Shown piece by piece: positions 1-8,149 of a stretch of DNA of 64,000 bases (position 1 is the stretch's first letter; each line of letters opens with the position of its first letter). The stretch lies in contig JACKJH010000002.1 of NCBI GenBank assembly GCA_020638055.1, forward strand, positions 62,001-126,000, given 5' to 3'. Source of the DNA: Hyphomicrobiaceae bacterium. GTDB lineage: Bacteria > Pseudomonadota > Alphaproteobacteria > Rhizobiales > Hyphomicrobiaceae. The notes under the pieces were generated by a model that did no database searches, had not been told where the DNA came from, and saw only the letters and a list, made by a program, of their open reading frames with translations. Position numbers and translations under genes: made by a program.

Positions 1-360
1 ACCACCGCGGCCGCCACGACCTTCGCGCTCGTCGCGATCACCTTTGCGCATCATCACCGATGGTTCGGTCTCGTGCTCTTCGACTTTGAGTGTGAGGAAC
101 CGCAAAACATCGGTCGACAATCCCATGCGGCGCTCCATCTCCGCCACCGCGGCAGGCGAGGCATCGATGTTGATCATGGTGTAGTGGGCTTTGCGGTTCT
201 TCTTGATCTTATAAGCGAGGGACTTCAGTCCCCAGTATTCGGTCTTCGCAACCTTGCCGCCATTTTCCGTGATGACGTCGGAAAATTCCTTGGTCAGGGC
301 ATCGACCTGCTGGTTGGAAACGTCCTGGCGGGCCAGGAAAACATGCTCATAAAGCGGCAT
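1..360 (-). CDS. rpsF: 30S ribosomal protein S6 (partial, C-terminus outside window)
   Basis: The minus-strand frame opens at the CAT ending at 360 and reads MPLYEHVFLARQDVSNQQVD, then a stretch with the S6 features TEYWGLKSLAYKIKKNRKAH and YTMINIDASPAAVAEMER. S6 sits on the platform of the 30S subunit and binds 16S rRNA as a pair with S18. The first ~120 residues are present; the reading frame runs off the window in an Arg/Gly/Asp-rich tail, as is common for alphaproteobacterial S6. The usual partners rpsR and rplI would lie outside the window to the left. The ribosome site is weak (AGAAAGG about 8 bases ahead of the ATG). A long leader and a probable promoter lie upstream. Confidence 0.95.
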   Translation of the reverse strand, partial: MPLYEHVFLARQDVSNQQVDALTKEFSDVITENGGKVAKTEYWGLKSLAYKIKKNRKAHYTMINIDASPAAVAEMERRMGLSTDVLRFLTLKVEEHETEPSVMMRKGDRDEREGRGGRGG

Positions 361-608
361 GTGTCAGCCTTTCTCGTTCGTGTTGTCCGCTTCGGCGCAG
401 AGCCTCTCGACAGGCCTCGGAAAGGCCCTCGAGATCCTTGTCAGAGTGGAGACACGGGGAGAGACGAGGCAATCCCATCTTGGGCCACCTCATGGAACGA
501 TGCGCGCTGGGCTCAGTCGTCTAACCACCTAGGGTGTGTCAGAAATCCATGCCTGGACGGGAATCGCACCTCTCCCGTTCAGCCTCCAACCGAAACGGGG
601 ACAGGCGG
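361..608 (-). promoter_or_regulatory. Long rpsF 5' leader
   Basis: About 240 nt separate the predicted rpsF promoter from its start codon, and no gene is seen in this stretch. It contains a hairpin at 557-578 (6-bp perfect stem, 10-nt loop). Leaders that bind the S6:S18 complex and repress rpsF translation are known in other bacteria, so autoregulation is plausible, but I could not match the known motif by eye. Confidence 0.3.
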
Positions 609-637
609 TTTATAGGGGTGTTTGATAACGGAGGCAA
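609..637 (-). promoter_or_regulatory. Probable sigma70-type promoter for rpsF
   Basis: Read on the minus strand, TTGCCT (637-632) and TATAAA (614-609) are separated by 17 bases, close to the -35/-10 consensus. It points toward rpsF and leaves a leader of about 240 nt. No transcript data are available; the call rests on sequence alone. Confidence 0.5.
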
Positions 638-806
638 GCTGCAATTTCGCTGCGCGAAGGCGGTTTGGTCCAGAATTAATTGCGTAAAATCAAGCGCCTC
701 AGGGAAAAACAATTTGGATGCTGAGACCAGGGTCACAACCCAATTTAGCCGCGTTGTGAGAGCTTGGTTCCCGCCTCAATGGGAATCCATCTGATAGGAG
801 AATGGG

Positions 807-1085
807 ATGAACGTAACGACTAGGTCAGTTGTGATTGCAATAGTTGCAGCGTTCGCACTCAGCATTGGTTCAGGCGCCGGGTTTGCCGCGGCGAAGGGCA
901 AGGGTAAGGGCGCCGGTCAGTCCATTGCTCCTGGCCAATCAGGTATGTCGGGCATGGCTGGCGCGCCTGGACAGACGGGCAACAAGCCCGCTCACCCCGA
1001 AACACGGGGCAGCAAAGTATCCAAAGACTGCGCAAAGATTGCCGATCCAAAGCTCAAGGACGACTGCGTAAAAGCCATCAGATAA
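807..1085 (+). CDS. Small secreted protein of unknown function
   Basis: A 92-residue protein with an N-terminal signal peptide: a hydrophobic run of about residues 8-28 ends at a GFAAA cleavage-like site. The mature part is low-complexity (Lys/Gly/Ala, then Gly/Ser/Met/Pro) and ends in a short segment with two cysteines (KDCAKIADPKLKDDCVKAIR), which could form a disulphide in the periplasm. AGGAG lies 7 bases before the ATG, and a good terminator follows, so this is probably a single-gene unit. I do not recognise a family; the two-Cys tail is faintly like a PsiF repeat but too short to call. Confidence 0.7.
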   Translation: MNVTTRSVVIAIVAAFALSIGSGAGFAAAKGKGKGAGQSIAPGQSGMSGMAGAPGQTGNKPAHPETRGSKVSKDCAKIADPKLKDDCVKAIR

Positions 1086-1112
1086 CAATCCGCGCGACGT
1101 GAGTTCTAGTGC

Positions 1113-1139
1113 CCCGGCTGAGAAATCGGCCGGGTTTTT
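1113..1139 (+). terminator. Rho-independent terminator after the small secreted gene
   Basis: CCCGGC (1113-1118) pairs with GCCGGG (1129-1134) and is followed directly by TTTTTC. It ends the 807-1085 transcript and also lies just before the 3' end of hipA on the other strand. Confidence 0.75.
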
Positions 1140-1190
1140 CTTTGCCCAGACGCTGGTTGGGTACCGTTGCGAATGGGCGGAAATCAGACC

Positions 1191-2429
1191 TTACATGTTC
1201 GCTAGCGGAATTCGCGGCAGCAACTTATCGATGGCCTCTGCAACATTACGGGTCATTGGCAAATGAGCCTTCTCCTTGCTCCAAACCTCTTGGAAGCGGG
1301 CTACGGTTTCAAGTGCTGTATCGAGCACCAGTTTTTCGGGTAGCTGGGCCTTGCCGGCAAGGTGGGAAAGTTCGTCGACTGAGAAATCATCGAACGACTT
1401 GGAGCGCGAAAAGTTCAGCGCAGACGAATCGTTGGGAATGTATGGAATGGTCGAGACGAAGTCGTAAGCAGGTGCCAATGCGGCATGCACACGGTCAGGA
1501 TAAATGAGTGACCAATTTTTCAGATGCATATCGCCATTGCCGATCAACGTATTGAACGTCAGCCTTCGAACGAACTCTTGAAGTTCAAGGTCACCCGCTT
1601 CTGCGGCGATGACGGAGGCGATGTTGCGCATATTGGCGCGTTTGTATTTGTCGTCCGGTCGCACGCCGAATACCTGGGCGAAGTCCTCGATATGAATGAG
1701 TGATCCATCAGGAAGGCGGTCGAAGCGCTCAATGATGAATGATTTACCAGGCATCGTTTCGGCGCCATTCGGCAGGTTGGCGATCGAGGATGTTTCGACG
1801 AGGTCGATCCGCGGCACGTCTATGCCCACCCGAGACGCTAGCGTCATCATCGAAAATTCATTCTCCGGCACGCCTGGATAGGATGTCGAAGGCAATTTGA
1901 CGATCCAGGAGCCGCCGATTCCTGTGGCCGGCACGGTCAGTCCGCCTCTGGGGCTTTCTACGGCTGAGAATTTGAGCTGAACACCGGCAAGTGAAAATCG
2001 CAGCGCATCCTCGTAACCACGAGGCGGCCCTTCGGTTGCCTGCATCCTGGAGCCATTACTGACATCGGGCGGCCAGGTTTCACCATCTGCAGGCATTATG
2101 GTGACGGCACCGGGCAGATCGCGCCCAAGCACCCACAATAAGAAGAACTCTCTTTCCGGGTTAACGCCAGCGCGCTGGGACAGGTAATCGCGAAGTCGCC
2201 CCTCCGGCAGCAAATTGGAAAAGTAGGGTTGAACGCGGGTTTGTACGGGCTTGAATGCGCTGATGAGGCCGCCAAGCGTATCCTTAAAGGACAAACCCAG
2301 CGTCGGACGGGCCGCATCAGCGATATATGCGTCGTTGAACGCAAAAAGTGTACGGTCACCGGGGATGCGCGTCAGCGTTCCGATAGGTTGCCCATAAAGC
2401 ATGACGTTGAGAACGGTGATCTCACTCAT
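1191..2429 (-). CDS. hipA: HipA-family serine/threonine kinase toxin
   Basis: HipA toxins are kinases; the E. coli protein phosphorylates glutamyl-tRNA synthetase and causes growth arrest. The 412-residue product has the family marks in order: N-terminal beta domain (VLNVMLYGQPIGTLTR), the ATP-loop-like SLAGVQLKFS (about residues 146-155), the FIIERFDR segment (231-238), the catalytic NGDMHLKN (298-305) and the YDFVST metal-binding region (322-327). Catalytic Asp and Asn are both present, so it should be active. I chose the ATG at 2429, which overlaps the hipB stop (ATGAGTGA), over an upstream in-frame ATG at 2480; this gives normal translational coupling and a normal N-terminus. The partner hipB lies immediately upstream. 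Confidence 0.92.
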   Translation of the reverse strand: MSEITVLNVMLYGQPIGTLTRIPGDRTLFAFNDAYIADAARPTLGLSFKDTLGGLISAFKPVQTRVQPYFSNLLPEGRLRDYLSQRAGVNPEREFFLLWVLGRDLPGAVTIMPADGETWPPDVSNGSRMQATEGPPRGYEDALRFSLAGVQLKFSAVESPRGGLTVPATGIGGSWIVKLPSTSYPGVPENEFSMMTLASRVGIDVPRIDLVETSSIANLPNGAETMPGKSFIIERFDRLPDGSLIHIEDFAQVFGVRPDDKYKRANMRNIASVIAAEAGDLELQEFVRRLTFNTLIGNGDMHLKNWSLIYPDRVHAALAPAYDFVSTIPYIPNDSSALNFSRSKSFDDFSVDELSHLAGKAQLPEKLVLDTALETVARFQEVWSKEKAHLPMTRNVAEAIDKLLPRIPLANM

Positions 2430-3015
2430 CGTCATCCTCGTCGAGCGTATAGGCGGGTCGAGGGGAGGCTGCGGCTTCAACGGCGGTGAGGTTGTGTGTC
2501 AAGCGATTGCGCAGGGCATTGATCTCCCCAATCGCCCCGTCAAGATGGTCCCGCAACCCATTGGTTGCTGTGAGGTCGCCTCGCAGGTCTCTTAGTTGCA
2601 CAGCGTGCGCTGCGGTCATTGGTAGTCGGTCAAGGGCCTGTAGTGCTTCGCGTAGCTGAAGGAGTTTGTCAGCGGATACATGACCGGTCGCTCCATGGGA
2701 TCCAAGCCGTGTCAGCGCGTTCAATGTGCGCGCCAGTTCCGTGCGCGCCTCCGGGTCAGCCCGGCCAGATGCGTTGGCGCCCCGCGTGATCGACTGGACT
2801 GCTGCTACAGCCTTGCGTGGGATAAGGGCCAATTCCAGGTCGAGCGCATTGGCGATGGCTGCCAGGCTGGACAGGCGCAGATCCACCGCATCATTCTCGA
2901 TCTTGGAGATGTGCGGTTGAGGCACGCCGGCGCGCTGGCTCAACTCGCGCTGGGACAGGCCCTTGGCCTCCCTGGCCGCTCGGAGCGTTCTGGCTATATG
3001 TGCGGTCGAGTACAT
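2422..3015 (-). CDS. hipB: HipB-like antitoxin, XRE-family repressor with long C-terminal extension
   Basis: Residues ~8-62 form a helix-turn-helix of the Cro/C1 type (LSQRELSQRAGVPQPHISKI). HipB proteins neutralise HipA and repress their own operon. This one is 197 residues, about twice the length of E. coli HipB (88 residues). The extra ~125 residues look mainly helical and end in an acidic tail (LDEDDDE). The gene overlaps hipA by 8 bases. Palindromic operator-like sites lie directly upstream. What the extension does is unknown; it could be the HipA-binding or oligomerising part. Confidence 0.88.
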   Translation of the reverse strand: MYSTAHIARTLRAAREAKGLSQRELSQRAGVPQPHISKIENDAVDLRLSSLAAIANALDLELALIPRKAVAAVQSITRGANASGRADPEARTELARTLNALTRLGSHGATGHVSADKLLQLREALQALDRLPMTAAHAVQLRDLRGDLTATNGLRDHLDGAIGEINALRNRLTHNLTAVEAAASPRPAYTLDEDDDE

Positions 3016-3023
3016 TTCAGTTT

Positions 3024-3141
3024 GATATAGAAAAATATCTCTTAGAAGTCATGTGATGCGTTTGTATATATCGTAATCATGCGGAATGTCAACACATCGA
3101 TATGTTTTCATGTCTCTAAAACGCATTACGATATGTAATGC
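3024..3141 (-). promoter_or_regulatory. hipBA promoter/operator region with AT-rich palindromes
   Basis: Two perfect inverted repeats lie upstream of hipB: GATAT-N6-ATATC at 3024-3039, overlapping a likely -10 (TATATC on the minus strand), and GCATTAC-N5-GTAATGC at 3123-3141. Two related but imperfect sites lie between them (TATATCGTAAT near 3066-3076; AACA...TGTT around CGATAT near 3091-3106). HipB family repressors bind palindromes in their own promoter, so these are candidate operators. Which is actually bound cannot be told from sequence. Confidence 0.5.
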
Positions 3142-3190
3142 TATATCAATCTTAGGAATTCTTCTTATCATGGCTGGTTGTGCAACTAGC

Positions 3191-3289
3191 TAGAGTACCC
3201 GACGAAGTGAACACCGGTTCGTCTTGGAAAATGCGATCCAACAAAAGCTAGAGCGCCGATCCGATTCCATCGGATCGGAATGCGCTCTA
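3191..3289 (-). repeat. Family A palindromic element, copy 1 (reverse orientation)
   Basis: A 99-bp element related to those at 5589, 14605, 27398 and 38784. The end nearest 3289 is a hairpin (TAGAGCGCATTCCGATCCGA paired with TCGGATCGGCGCTCTA, read on the minus strand); the other end carries the conserved CGACGAACCGGTGTTCACTT block. It is bounded by TA on both sides, and its last TA is also the first TA of the family B element that follows. Confidence 0.85.
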
Positions 3290-3430
3290 GTGTTCCGACT
3301 CTGACGCTTGATTCCCTGTCGGGCCCCGACGCGTCAGCCCGGAACCCTAGCATTCTCAATGTTTGTGTTCTGGATTCACGATCGTTTGACGACCTTCGCC
3401 CGGGAATCAAACGTTCGATCCAGAACACTA
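3288..3430 (+). repeat. Family B double-hairpin element, copy 1
   Basis: This 143-bp element has perfect 8-bp ends TAGTGTTC...GAACACTA and is made of two hairpins (3288-3349 and about 3365-3428). A second 143-bp copy lies at 56178-56320 with only two mismatches by hand comparison. It carries no coding capacity. Confidence 0.88.
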
Positions 3431-3447
3431 GCTCAGCCAAACATGTT

Positions 3448-4494
3448 TTAGCGGTCGGATCTCCTGATCGGCTCACCTGCTGCTTTTTCCGCTGCACGCG
3501 CTTCGTCCCACAAGGCATCCATTTCTTTGAGATCACTATCAGCCGGCGCCTTGCCCAGTGTTGCCAGGCGTTGCTCGATGTGCTGGAAACGACGGGCAAA
3601 CTTTTCGTTGGCGCCACGCAAAGCAGCCTCCGGATCGAGTTGCAAATGGCGCGCAACATTCGCCATGACGAAAAGCAAGTCGCCCAGTTCTTCTTCAATG
3701 CGCTCCATGTCGCGCACGCTGGGCGTTGATGTTCGGCTGGCTCCGCGAGGATCAGCGGCAATGGCAACTTCTTCAAGTTCCGCCAGCTCTTCGCGCATCT
3801 TGTCGAAGACAGGAACGATCGAGGGCCAATCAAAACCAACTTTTGCAGCCTTGCTCTGCAACTTTACGGCACGCAAAAGCGCGGGCAGGGGCAGTGGCAC
3901 ATCGCCGAGCAGTGACGTTTCACGCGTCGGCAGTTCCGGTGTGTTTTGTGTCTCAGATTTATTATCAAACCCATGACGGGTTCCGGGTGCAAAGGTTGTG
4001 CTTACATCATCAGTCGCCTCCAACTTCTTGTGAAAGGCATCCTTCTCTGCCTTTTCCTCGGCTTTGATCCGCGCCCAGAAACCTGGTTGAGCACCCGCCG
4101 CGCGTTCTTCAGGCGTTCCAAATACATGCGGATGGCGACGGATCATCTTGCGCGTGATAGCGTCGACAACGTCATCGAAAGCAAACAGATTTGCCTCCTC
4201 CGCCATGCGGGCATGATAGACAACCTGCAGCAGCAGATCGCCAAGTTCTTCTTCCAGTCCCGCCATATCGCCACGCGCAATCGCGTCGGCGACCTCATAG
4301 GCTTCCTCCAGCGTGTAGGGGGCGATTGTCGCAAACGTCTGTTCAAGATCCCATGGGCAACCTGTAACTGGCGTTCTAAGTGCCGCCATAACACCCAATA
4401 GATCACCAAGCGTTTTCTTGTTTTGCGCCTGGCCAGCCTTGTCTGCGAGACTGGTGCTGGAGCTCGAACTCTTATCCATTTCAGTGTCGGTCAT
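3448..4494 (-). CDS. mazG: Nucleoside triphosphate pyrophosphohydrolase MazG
   Basis: MazG hydrolyses NTPs and dNTPs to the monophosphate and pyrophosphate, acting as house-cleaning and lowering (p)ppGpp effects in E. coli. The 348-residue product has the usual two all-alpha domains. The first carries CPWDLEQTFATI and the metal-binding Glu/Asp helices (YTLEEAYEVADAI, EEELGDLLLQVVYHA, about residues 45-95); the second repeats EELAELEEV and ERIEEELGDLLFVMANVARH near the C-terminus. It is longer than E. coli MazG (263 residues) because of an N-terminal Ser-rich leader and a linker of about 60 residues. It is a single gene with the paired hairpin elements E1/E2 upstream. Confidence 0.93.
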   Translation of the reverse strand: MTDTEMDKSSSSSTSLADKAGQAQNKKTLGDLLGVMAALRTPVTGCPWDLEQTFATIAPYTLEEAYEVADAIARGDMAGLEEELGDLLLQVVYHARMAEEANLFAFDDVVDAITRKMIRRHPHVFGTPEERAAGAQPGFWARIKAEEKAEKDAFHKKLEATDDVSTTFAPGTRHGFDNKSETQNTPELPTRETSLLGDVPLPLPALLRAVKLQSKAAKVGFDWPSIVPVFDKMREELAELEEVAIAADPRGASRTSTPSVRDMERIEEELGDLLFVMANVARHLQLDPEAALRGANEKFARRFQHIEQRLATLGKAPADSDLKEMDALWDEARAAEKAAGEPIRRSDR

Positions 4495-4516
4495 TGTTCG
4501 CTCGGCGTCCTTGGGC

Positions 4517-4593
4517 TAGTGTGGCGTCGCGCCTTAGTTGATCGATGTTGCGGCACGCTGGGTATCAACTAAGCCGCGATAAACGCCACACTA
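4517..4593. repeat. Hairpin element E1
   Basis: Inverted ends TAGTGTGGCGT (4517-4527) and ACGCCACACTA (4583-4593) enclose a second inverted pair CTTAGTTGAT / ATCAACTAAG. It has the same TAGTG...CACTA design as family B and lies in the divergent gap between mazG and the next gene. Confidence 0.75.
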
Positions 4594-4607
4594 AGCCAAT
4601 GATTTTG

Positions 4608-4682
4608 CTAGTGGCCTTCATGTCGCGCCAAAATTGTATGTGGTTGCGGCTATGTTTCAATTTTGGCGCGACAGGCCACTAG
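4608..4682. repeat. Hairpin element E2
   Basis: A long near-perfect hairpin: CTAGTGGCCT and GTCGCGCCAAAATTG on the left pair with CAATTTTGGCGCGAC and GGCCACTAG on the right. It sits 15 bp from E1, in the shared upstream region of mazG and the 4775 gene. Confidence 0.75.
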
Positions 4683-4774
4683 TGAGAGTAGGGCGCTCAG
4701 TTGGTTCAGCGCGAAGGCTGGCACGGGACTACCGCTTGGTCCTCCATGAGCGATGATGTGGCAACTTGAGGGGT

Positions 4775-5530
4775 ATGGTCGACGTGCGCTTTATCGTCAA
4801 CGCCCTGATCATGGTGGCAGAGATCGCCGCGGTCGTCGCCGTGGCATGGGCGGGGCTGCATTATCCGCTGATCTTTGCAGCCGTCACCGCGCTGATCGCA
4901 TTCGCCCAGGGCATGCTTCTGGAACATGCGCGCCTTCGTCACGAACTGCCATTTTATTTCGGCTCCCACCACCCAAATGCAGGCCTCCTCATTCCATTTG
5001 TGGCGACTTCCAGCGCATTGGTGCGTGCCATTATAGGTGGTGCAGTGGCGCTTTTGACATTTTCAGGAACCGATTCGGTCAGACTGTTCTGGATCGCCGT
5101 GGTGTTTGGGATCACCCTATATCTGGCGGTCTGGCTCCTTCGCGGGATTGCACACCGCCTCGATGCCAAACCTGCGCGCTGGGGTTATTTTCGGTTAGCC
5201 GCACCGCTAGGCATCATCTATTCAGTTGGACAATGGCTGCTTGAACGCTTCGGTCAGATCAAGACGCCCAACCTGACGGAGATGGGGCGGACACTCATCT
5301 TCGATACACCCACGATCCCAACTGTGGAGCAGGGGAGCGAACTCCTTTTTCGCATGAAGCTCTACATCGACAGCGTCATCATCACACTGTTGAAACCGCT
5401 TGTCGGTACGGACTGGGCGCCGATTGTGGGGATAGCCATATCAGTGAATGTTTTAACCGGCTTCGTGATTGCCATCTATGCAGTGATGATTGGCGAAGCC
5501 GTCGTGCGAGCAGAAAACAAACTGCTGTGA
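4775..5530 (+). CDS. Multi-pass inner-membrane protein of unknown function
   Basis: The 251-residue product has about five hydrophobic segments (roughly residues 5-50, 70-95, 100-120, 140-160 and 215-240) and no motif I recognise. I chose the ATG at 4775 with GAGGGG just upstream; a TTG at 4766 in the same frame is possible. It is divergent from mazG and is followed by a gap with a partial repeat. It could be a small-molecule or envelope protein, but nothing in the sequence decides this. Confidence 0.65.
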   Translation: MVDVRFIVNALIMVAEIAAVVAVAWAGLHYPLIFAAVTALIAFAQGMLLEHARLRHELPFYFGSHHPNAGLLIPFVATSSALVRAIIGGAVALLTFSGTDSVRLFWIAVVFGITLYLAVWLLRGIAHRLDAKPARWGYFRLAAPLGIIYSVGQWLLERFGQIKTPNLTEMGRTLIFDTPTIPTVEQGSELLFRMKLYIDSVIITLLKPLVGTDWAPIVGIAISVNVLTGFVIAIYAVMIGEAVVRAENKLL

Positions 5531-5588
5531 ACGTGGGTCGGGGAACGGTACATGCGGTTCGCAGCAACGCAAAGTATGCCGCGACTGC

Positions 5589-5660
5589 TAGAGCGCATTG
5601 CGATCCGATGGAATTGGATTGGCGCTCCAGCTACTTGTTTGGTCGCATTTTCGCCGATTC
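5589..5660 (+). repeat. Family A element, truncated copy 2
   Basis: It begins TAGAGCGCATTGCGATCCGA and carries the first hairpin and the TTGGTCGCATTTTC spacer, but the distal GAACCGGTGTCC block is lost or degenerate. The remainder of the gap 5531-5911 shows no gene or other clear signal. Confidence 0.65.
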
Positions 5661-5911
5661 AAGCCTTTGAGCAGACCGTAAAGCCATGCGGCCGCGCCAG
5701 TTCATCACCATTCGCGTAAGACATATTATGGAAAATATCTATTGTAACCATATACAATTCAAACCATTACGAAATCACAAAAAATATGAGCGGTACGGAT
5801 TTTCAAAGCAAACGTGTGTCACATCGCATTTTTGTCGTCGGCAGCTTTGTCCTCCGCCGACGACGTGTGTTTCGTCGCTGACTTGACGCAAATCAGCCTC
5901 AAGCAGCAATT

Positions 5912-7486
5912 CTACTTCTCGTAATTGTCAGCAACCAGTCTGTCCAACAGACGCACGCCCCAGCCTGAACCCCAGCTACGGTTGATGTCCGTGTTCTCCG
6001 ATGCCATCGCCGTACCTGCAAGGTCGATATGCACCCAAGGCGTGTTGCCCACGAAACGCTGGATAAACGCAGCCGCCGTGCATGCGCCCGCCCAACGTCC
6101 GCCGATATTCTTCATGTCGGCGTTCTTGGAATCGATCATCTTGTCGTAAGCCTTATCGAGCGGCATCCGCCAGACCTTCTCACCGGTCGCGGTGGCTGCA
6201 TCGCTAAGTTGTGCTGCCAATTGATCGTCGTTGGTGTAGAGCCCTGCGTATTCTTTTCCAAGTGCAACCATGATGGCGCCCGTCAAGGTCGCCAAGTCGA
6301 GTACGAAGCCCGGTTTGAAGCGGTCGATGGCGTAAGCAATCACATCGGCTAGCACCAGACGCCCCTCAGCGTCGGTGTTCAAGACTTCTATGGTTTGACC
6401 GGAAAGCGAAGTGACGATGTCGCCAGGCCTGGTCGCACTTCCAGATGGCATGTTTTCTACAAGGCCGATCAGCCCCACCGCATTGACCTTGGCTTTGCGT
6501 GCTGCCAGCGCATGCATCAGGCCGGTTACACAGGCCGCCCCGCCCATATCGCCCTTCATGTCTTCCATGCCCTGGGCCGGCTTGATCGAAATTCCACCGG
6601 TATCGAAAACGACGCCTTTGCCAACAAAACAGATCGGCGCTGAACCCTTTTTGGTTTTTGCGCCGTTCCACTGCATGACCGCAACACGCGCCGGCCGTGA
6701 ACTGCCTTGCGATACCGCAAGCAGCGCACCCATCCCGAGCTTCTTGAGCTCCTTCTCCTCAAGAATATCGACTGTAACTCCGAGCTTCTTGAGCTTGTCG
6801 GCCTCAGCAGCAAACTCTACGGGGCCCAGCGTATTTGCAGGTTCGTTCACAAGATCACGGGCGACCATCACGCCATCGGCGACGGCTGAAAGTCGCTGGA
6901 AGGCTGCTTTTGCCTTGGCTGGTTGTGGGCAGTGGATTGTGAGGCTATGCAACCCTTCGCGCCGAGCGGCAGCCTTCTTGCCGGCCTCGACACTGGCAGG
7001 ATCTGCACCGTTTGCGCCCGCTTCCTCGCTCTTGCGCGTTATGTATTTACGGAATGTGTAATGGCGAAGAACGGCCCCCTGCGCGACCATTGCCGCGATT
7101 TCGCTTGCCGTTTCCTCCGTGCCCTCGTCGATCTCAACGATCAGGCTGGCTTCTTCGCACTTGCGCGCAACCAGGTGACCCAGCGCATTGCCGCCAAGCA
7201 GAACCCAGTCTTTTTCCGCCTTGTCGCCAGGCTTGCCGCAACCAATGACGACCAGCCGTTTAATTGGGAGATCCGTCGGCGCAAAAATCTCGATCGCCTG
7301 TTTTTGGCGGCCTTTGAAATCCGATGCTTCGGCGGCTTTGGTAATGCTGCCTTTAGAGGTGTCGTCGAGCAAACGTCCAGCGCTGCCATAATTGGCGCCG
7401 TCATCACCTTCTCGTGCGATGAGGCCGGTTACTGCGTCGGTGCGTTTATCGAGAGCGGCAAAGTTGATCTCGAGGCGGTCAGTCAT
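5912..7486 (-). CDS. pepA: Leucyl aminopeptidase (cytosol aminopeptidase, M17)
   Basis: M17 enzymes are hexameric two-metal aminopeptidases that remove N-terminal residues from peptides in the cytoplasm. The 524-residue product has the family signature NTDAEGRLVLAD and the metal/catalytic stretch GKGVVFDTGGISIKPAQGM with the following DMGGAA. The N-terminal ~180 residues match the usual macro-like domain. The start at 7486 has GGAG a little far upstream (13 bases). pepA next to lptF, divergently placed, is a common alphaproteobacterial order. Some PepA proteins also bind DNA, but nothing here shows that. Confidence 0.96.
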   Translation of the reverse strand: MTDRLEINFAALDKRTDAVTGLIAREGDDGANYGSAGRLLDDTSKGSITKAAEASDFKGRQKQAIEIFAPTDLPIKRLVVIGCGKPGDKAEKDWVLLGGNALGHLVARKCEEASLIVEIDEGTEETASEIAAMVAQGAVLRHYTFRKYITRKSEEAGANGADPASVEAGKKAAARREGLHSLTIHCPQPAKAKAAFQRLSAVADGVMVARDLVNEPANTLGPVEFAAEADKLKKLGVTVDILEEKELKKLGMGALLAVSQGSSRPARVAVMQWNGAKTKKGSAPICFVGKGVVFDTGGISIKPAQGMEDMKGDMGGAACVTGLMHALAARKAKVNAVGLIGLVENMPSGSATRPGDIVTSLSGQTIEVLNTDAEGRLVLADVIAYAIDRFKPGFVLDLATLTGAIMVALGKEYAGLYTNDDQLAAQLSDAATATGEKVWRMPLDKAYDKMIDSKNADMKNIGGRWAGACTAAAFIQRFVGNTPWVHIDLAGTAMASENTDINRSWGSGWGVRLLDRLVADNYEK

Positions 7487-8149
7487 GGATCAAGTGACTC
7501 CATCATCTTGTAATTGTGGAATGGCGCCGGGGCCCCGGCGAAAGTTTAGAATTCGGTCTTCAGCGCATCTGGAAGCGGAAGGGATTAAGCCCGTGCGCTG
7601 GGATTGGGCAAGTGCCACAAAACTCATTGAATGGTCGCGCTCAGGCACAATGGGTTTACGTCAGGACCAACCGTCCTCACTGCGGCCCGCGGGCACTCTT
7701 AGCATGCCAGGCCCACCAAGTTGCAACTCAATGGACTTTGCGGCGCTCTTATCCATGCCTGTAAGGATCAATTTTTCGTTTTCGGATCAATCGATTGACC
7801 TGAAGCAGAGGGAAAAAGCACTGTGATTGAACCCTCGCAAGAAAACATGGAATCGAATTTTTCAAAGGTAGACAAAGCGAGCAAACCCCGGCCATTCACC
7901 GCTCAAGACTTCGCTTGTTTGAAACGCCAAATGATGAATTTATTGAACATTGTTTTTATGCTGTATGGCCATAACGCTTTTTGGGTCTGCAGCGAAGGTT
8001 TTCACGGCTGACGCAAGGCACTCATCCCAACGTGAATTCAAAACGTTAGCGGAAGACGAATTTCCGCCACCGTGATATGGGACGCGAAGGAACCGGGGGG
8101 GATTCTGCCTGATCGTGATAGCTCACTATCGGATCGGAGCGGGGGTAGA
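7487..8149. other. Divergent pepA/lptF intergenic region (663 bp)
   Basis: No convincing gene is seen. A 62-codon frame at 7823-8011 starting with GTG has no family marks or ribosome site. The region must hold the pepA promoter (minus) and the lptFGD promoter (plus). I could not fix either with confidence; the AT-rich stretch near 7935-7980 is the most promoter-like part for lptF. Confidence 0.5.

Noticed and set aside
551..585. A tRNA-like T-arm on the minus strand (stem ACGGGA/TCCCGT with GTGCGAT)
   Set aside because: The loop is 10 nt and not the normal 7-nt T-loop, and no acceptor stem or anticodon arm can be built around it. It is more likely part of the rpsF leader.
7823..8011. A 62-codon frame starting with GTG between pepA and lptF
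   Set aside because: No ribosome site, no signal or domain, and codon use unlike the neighbours.
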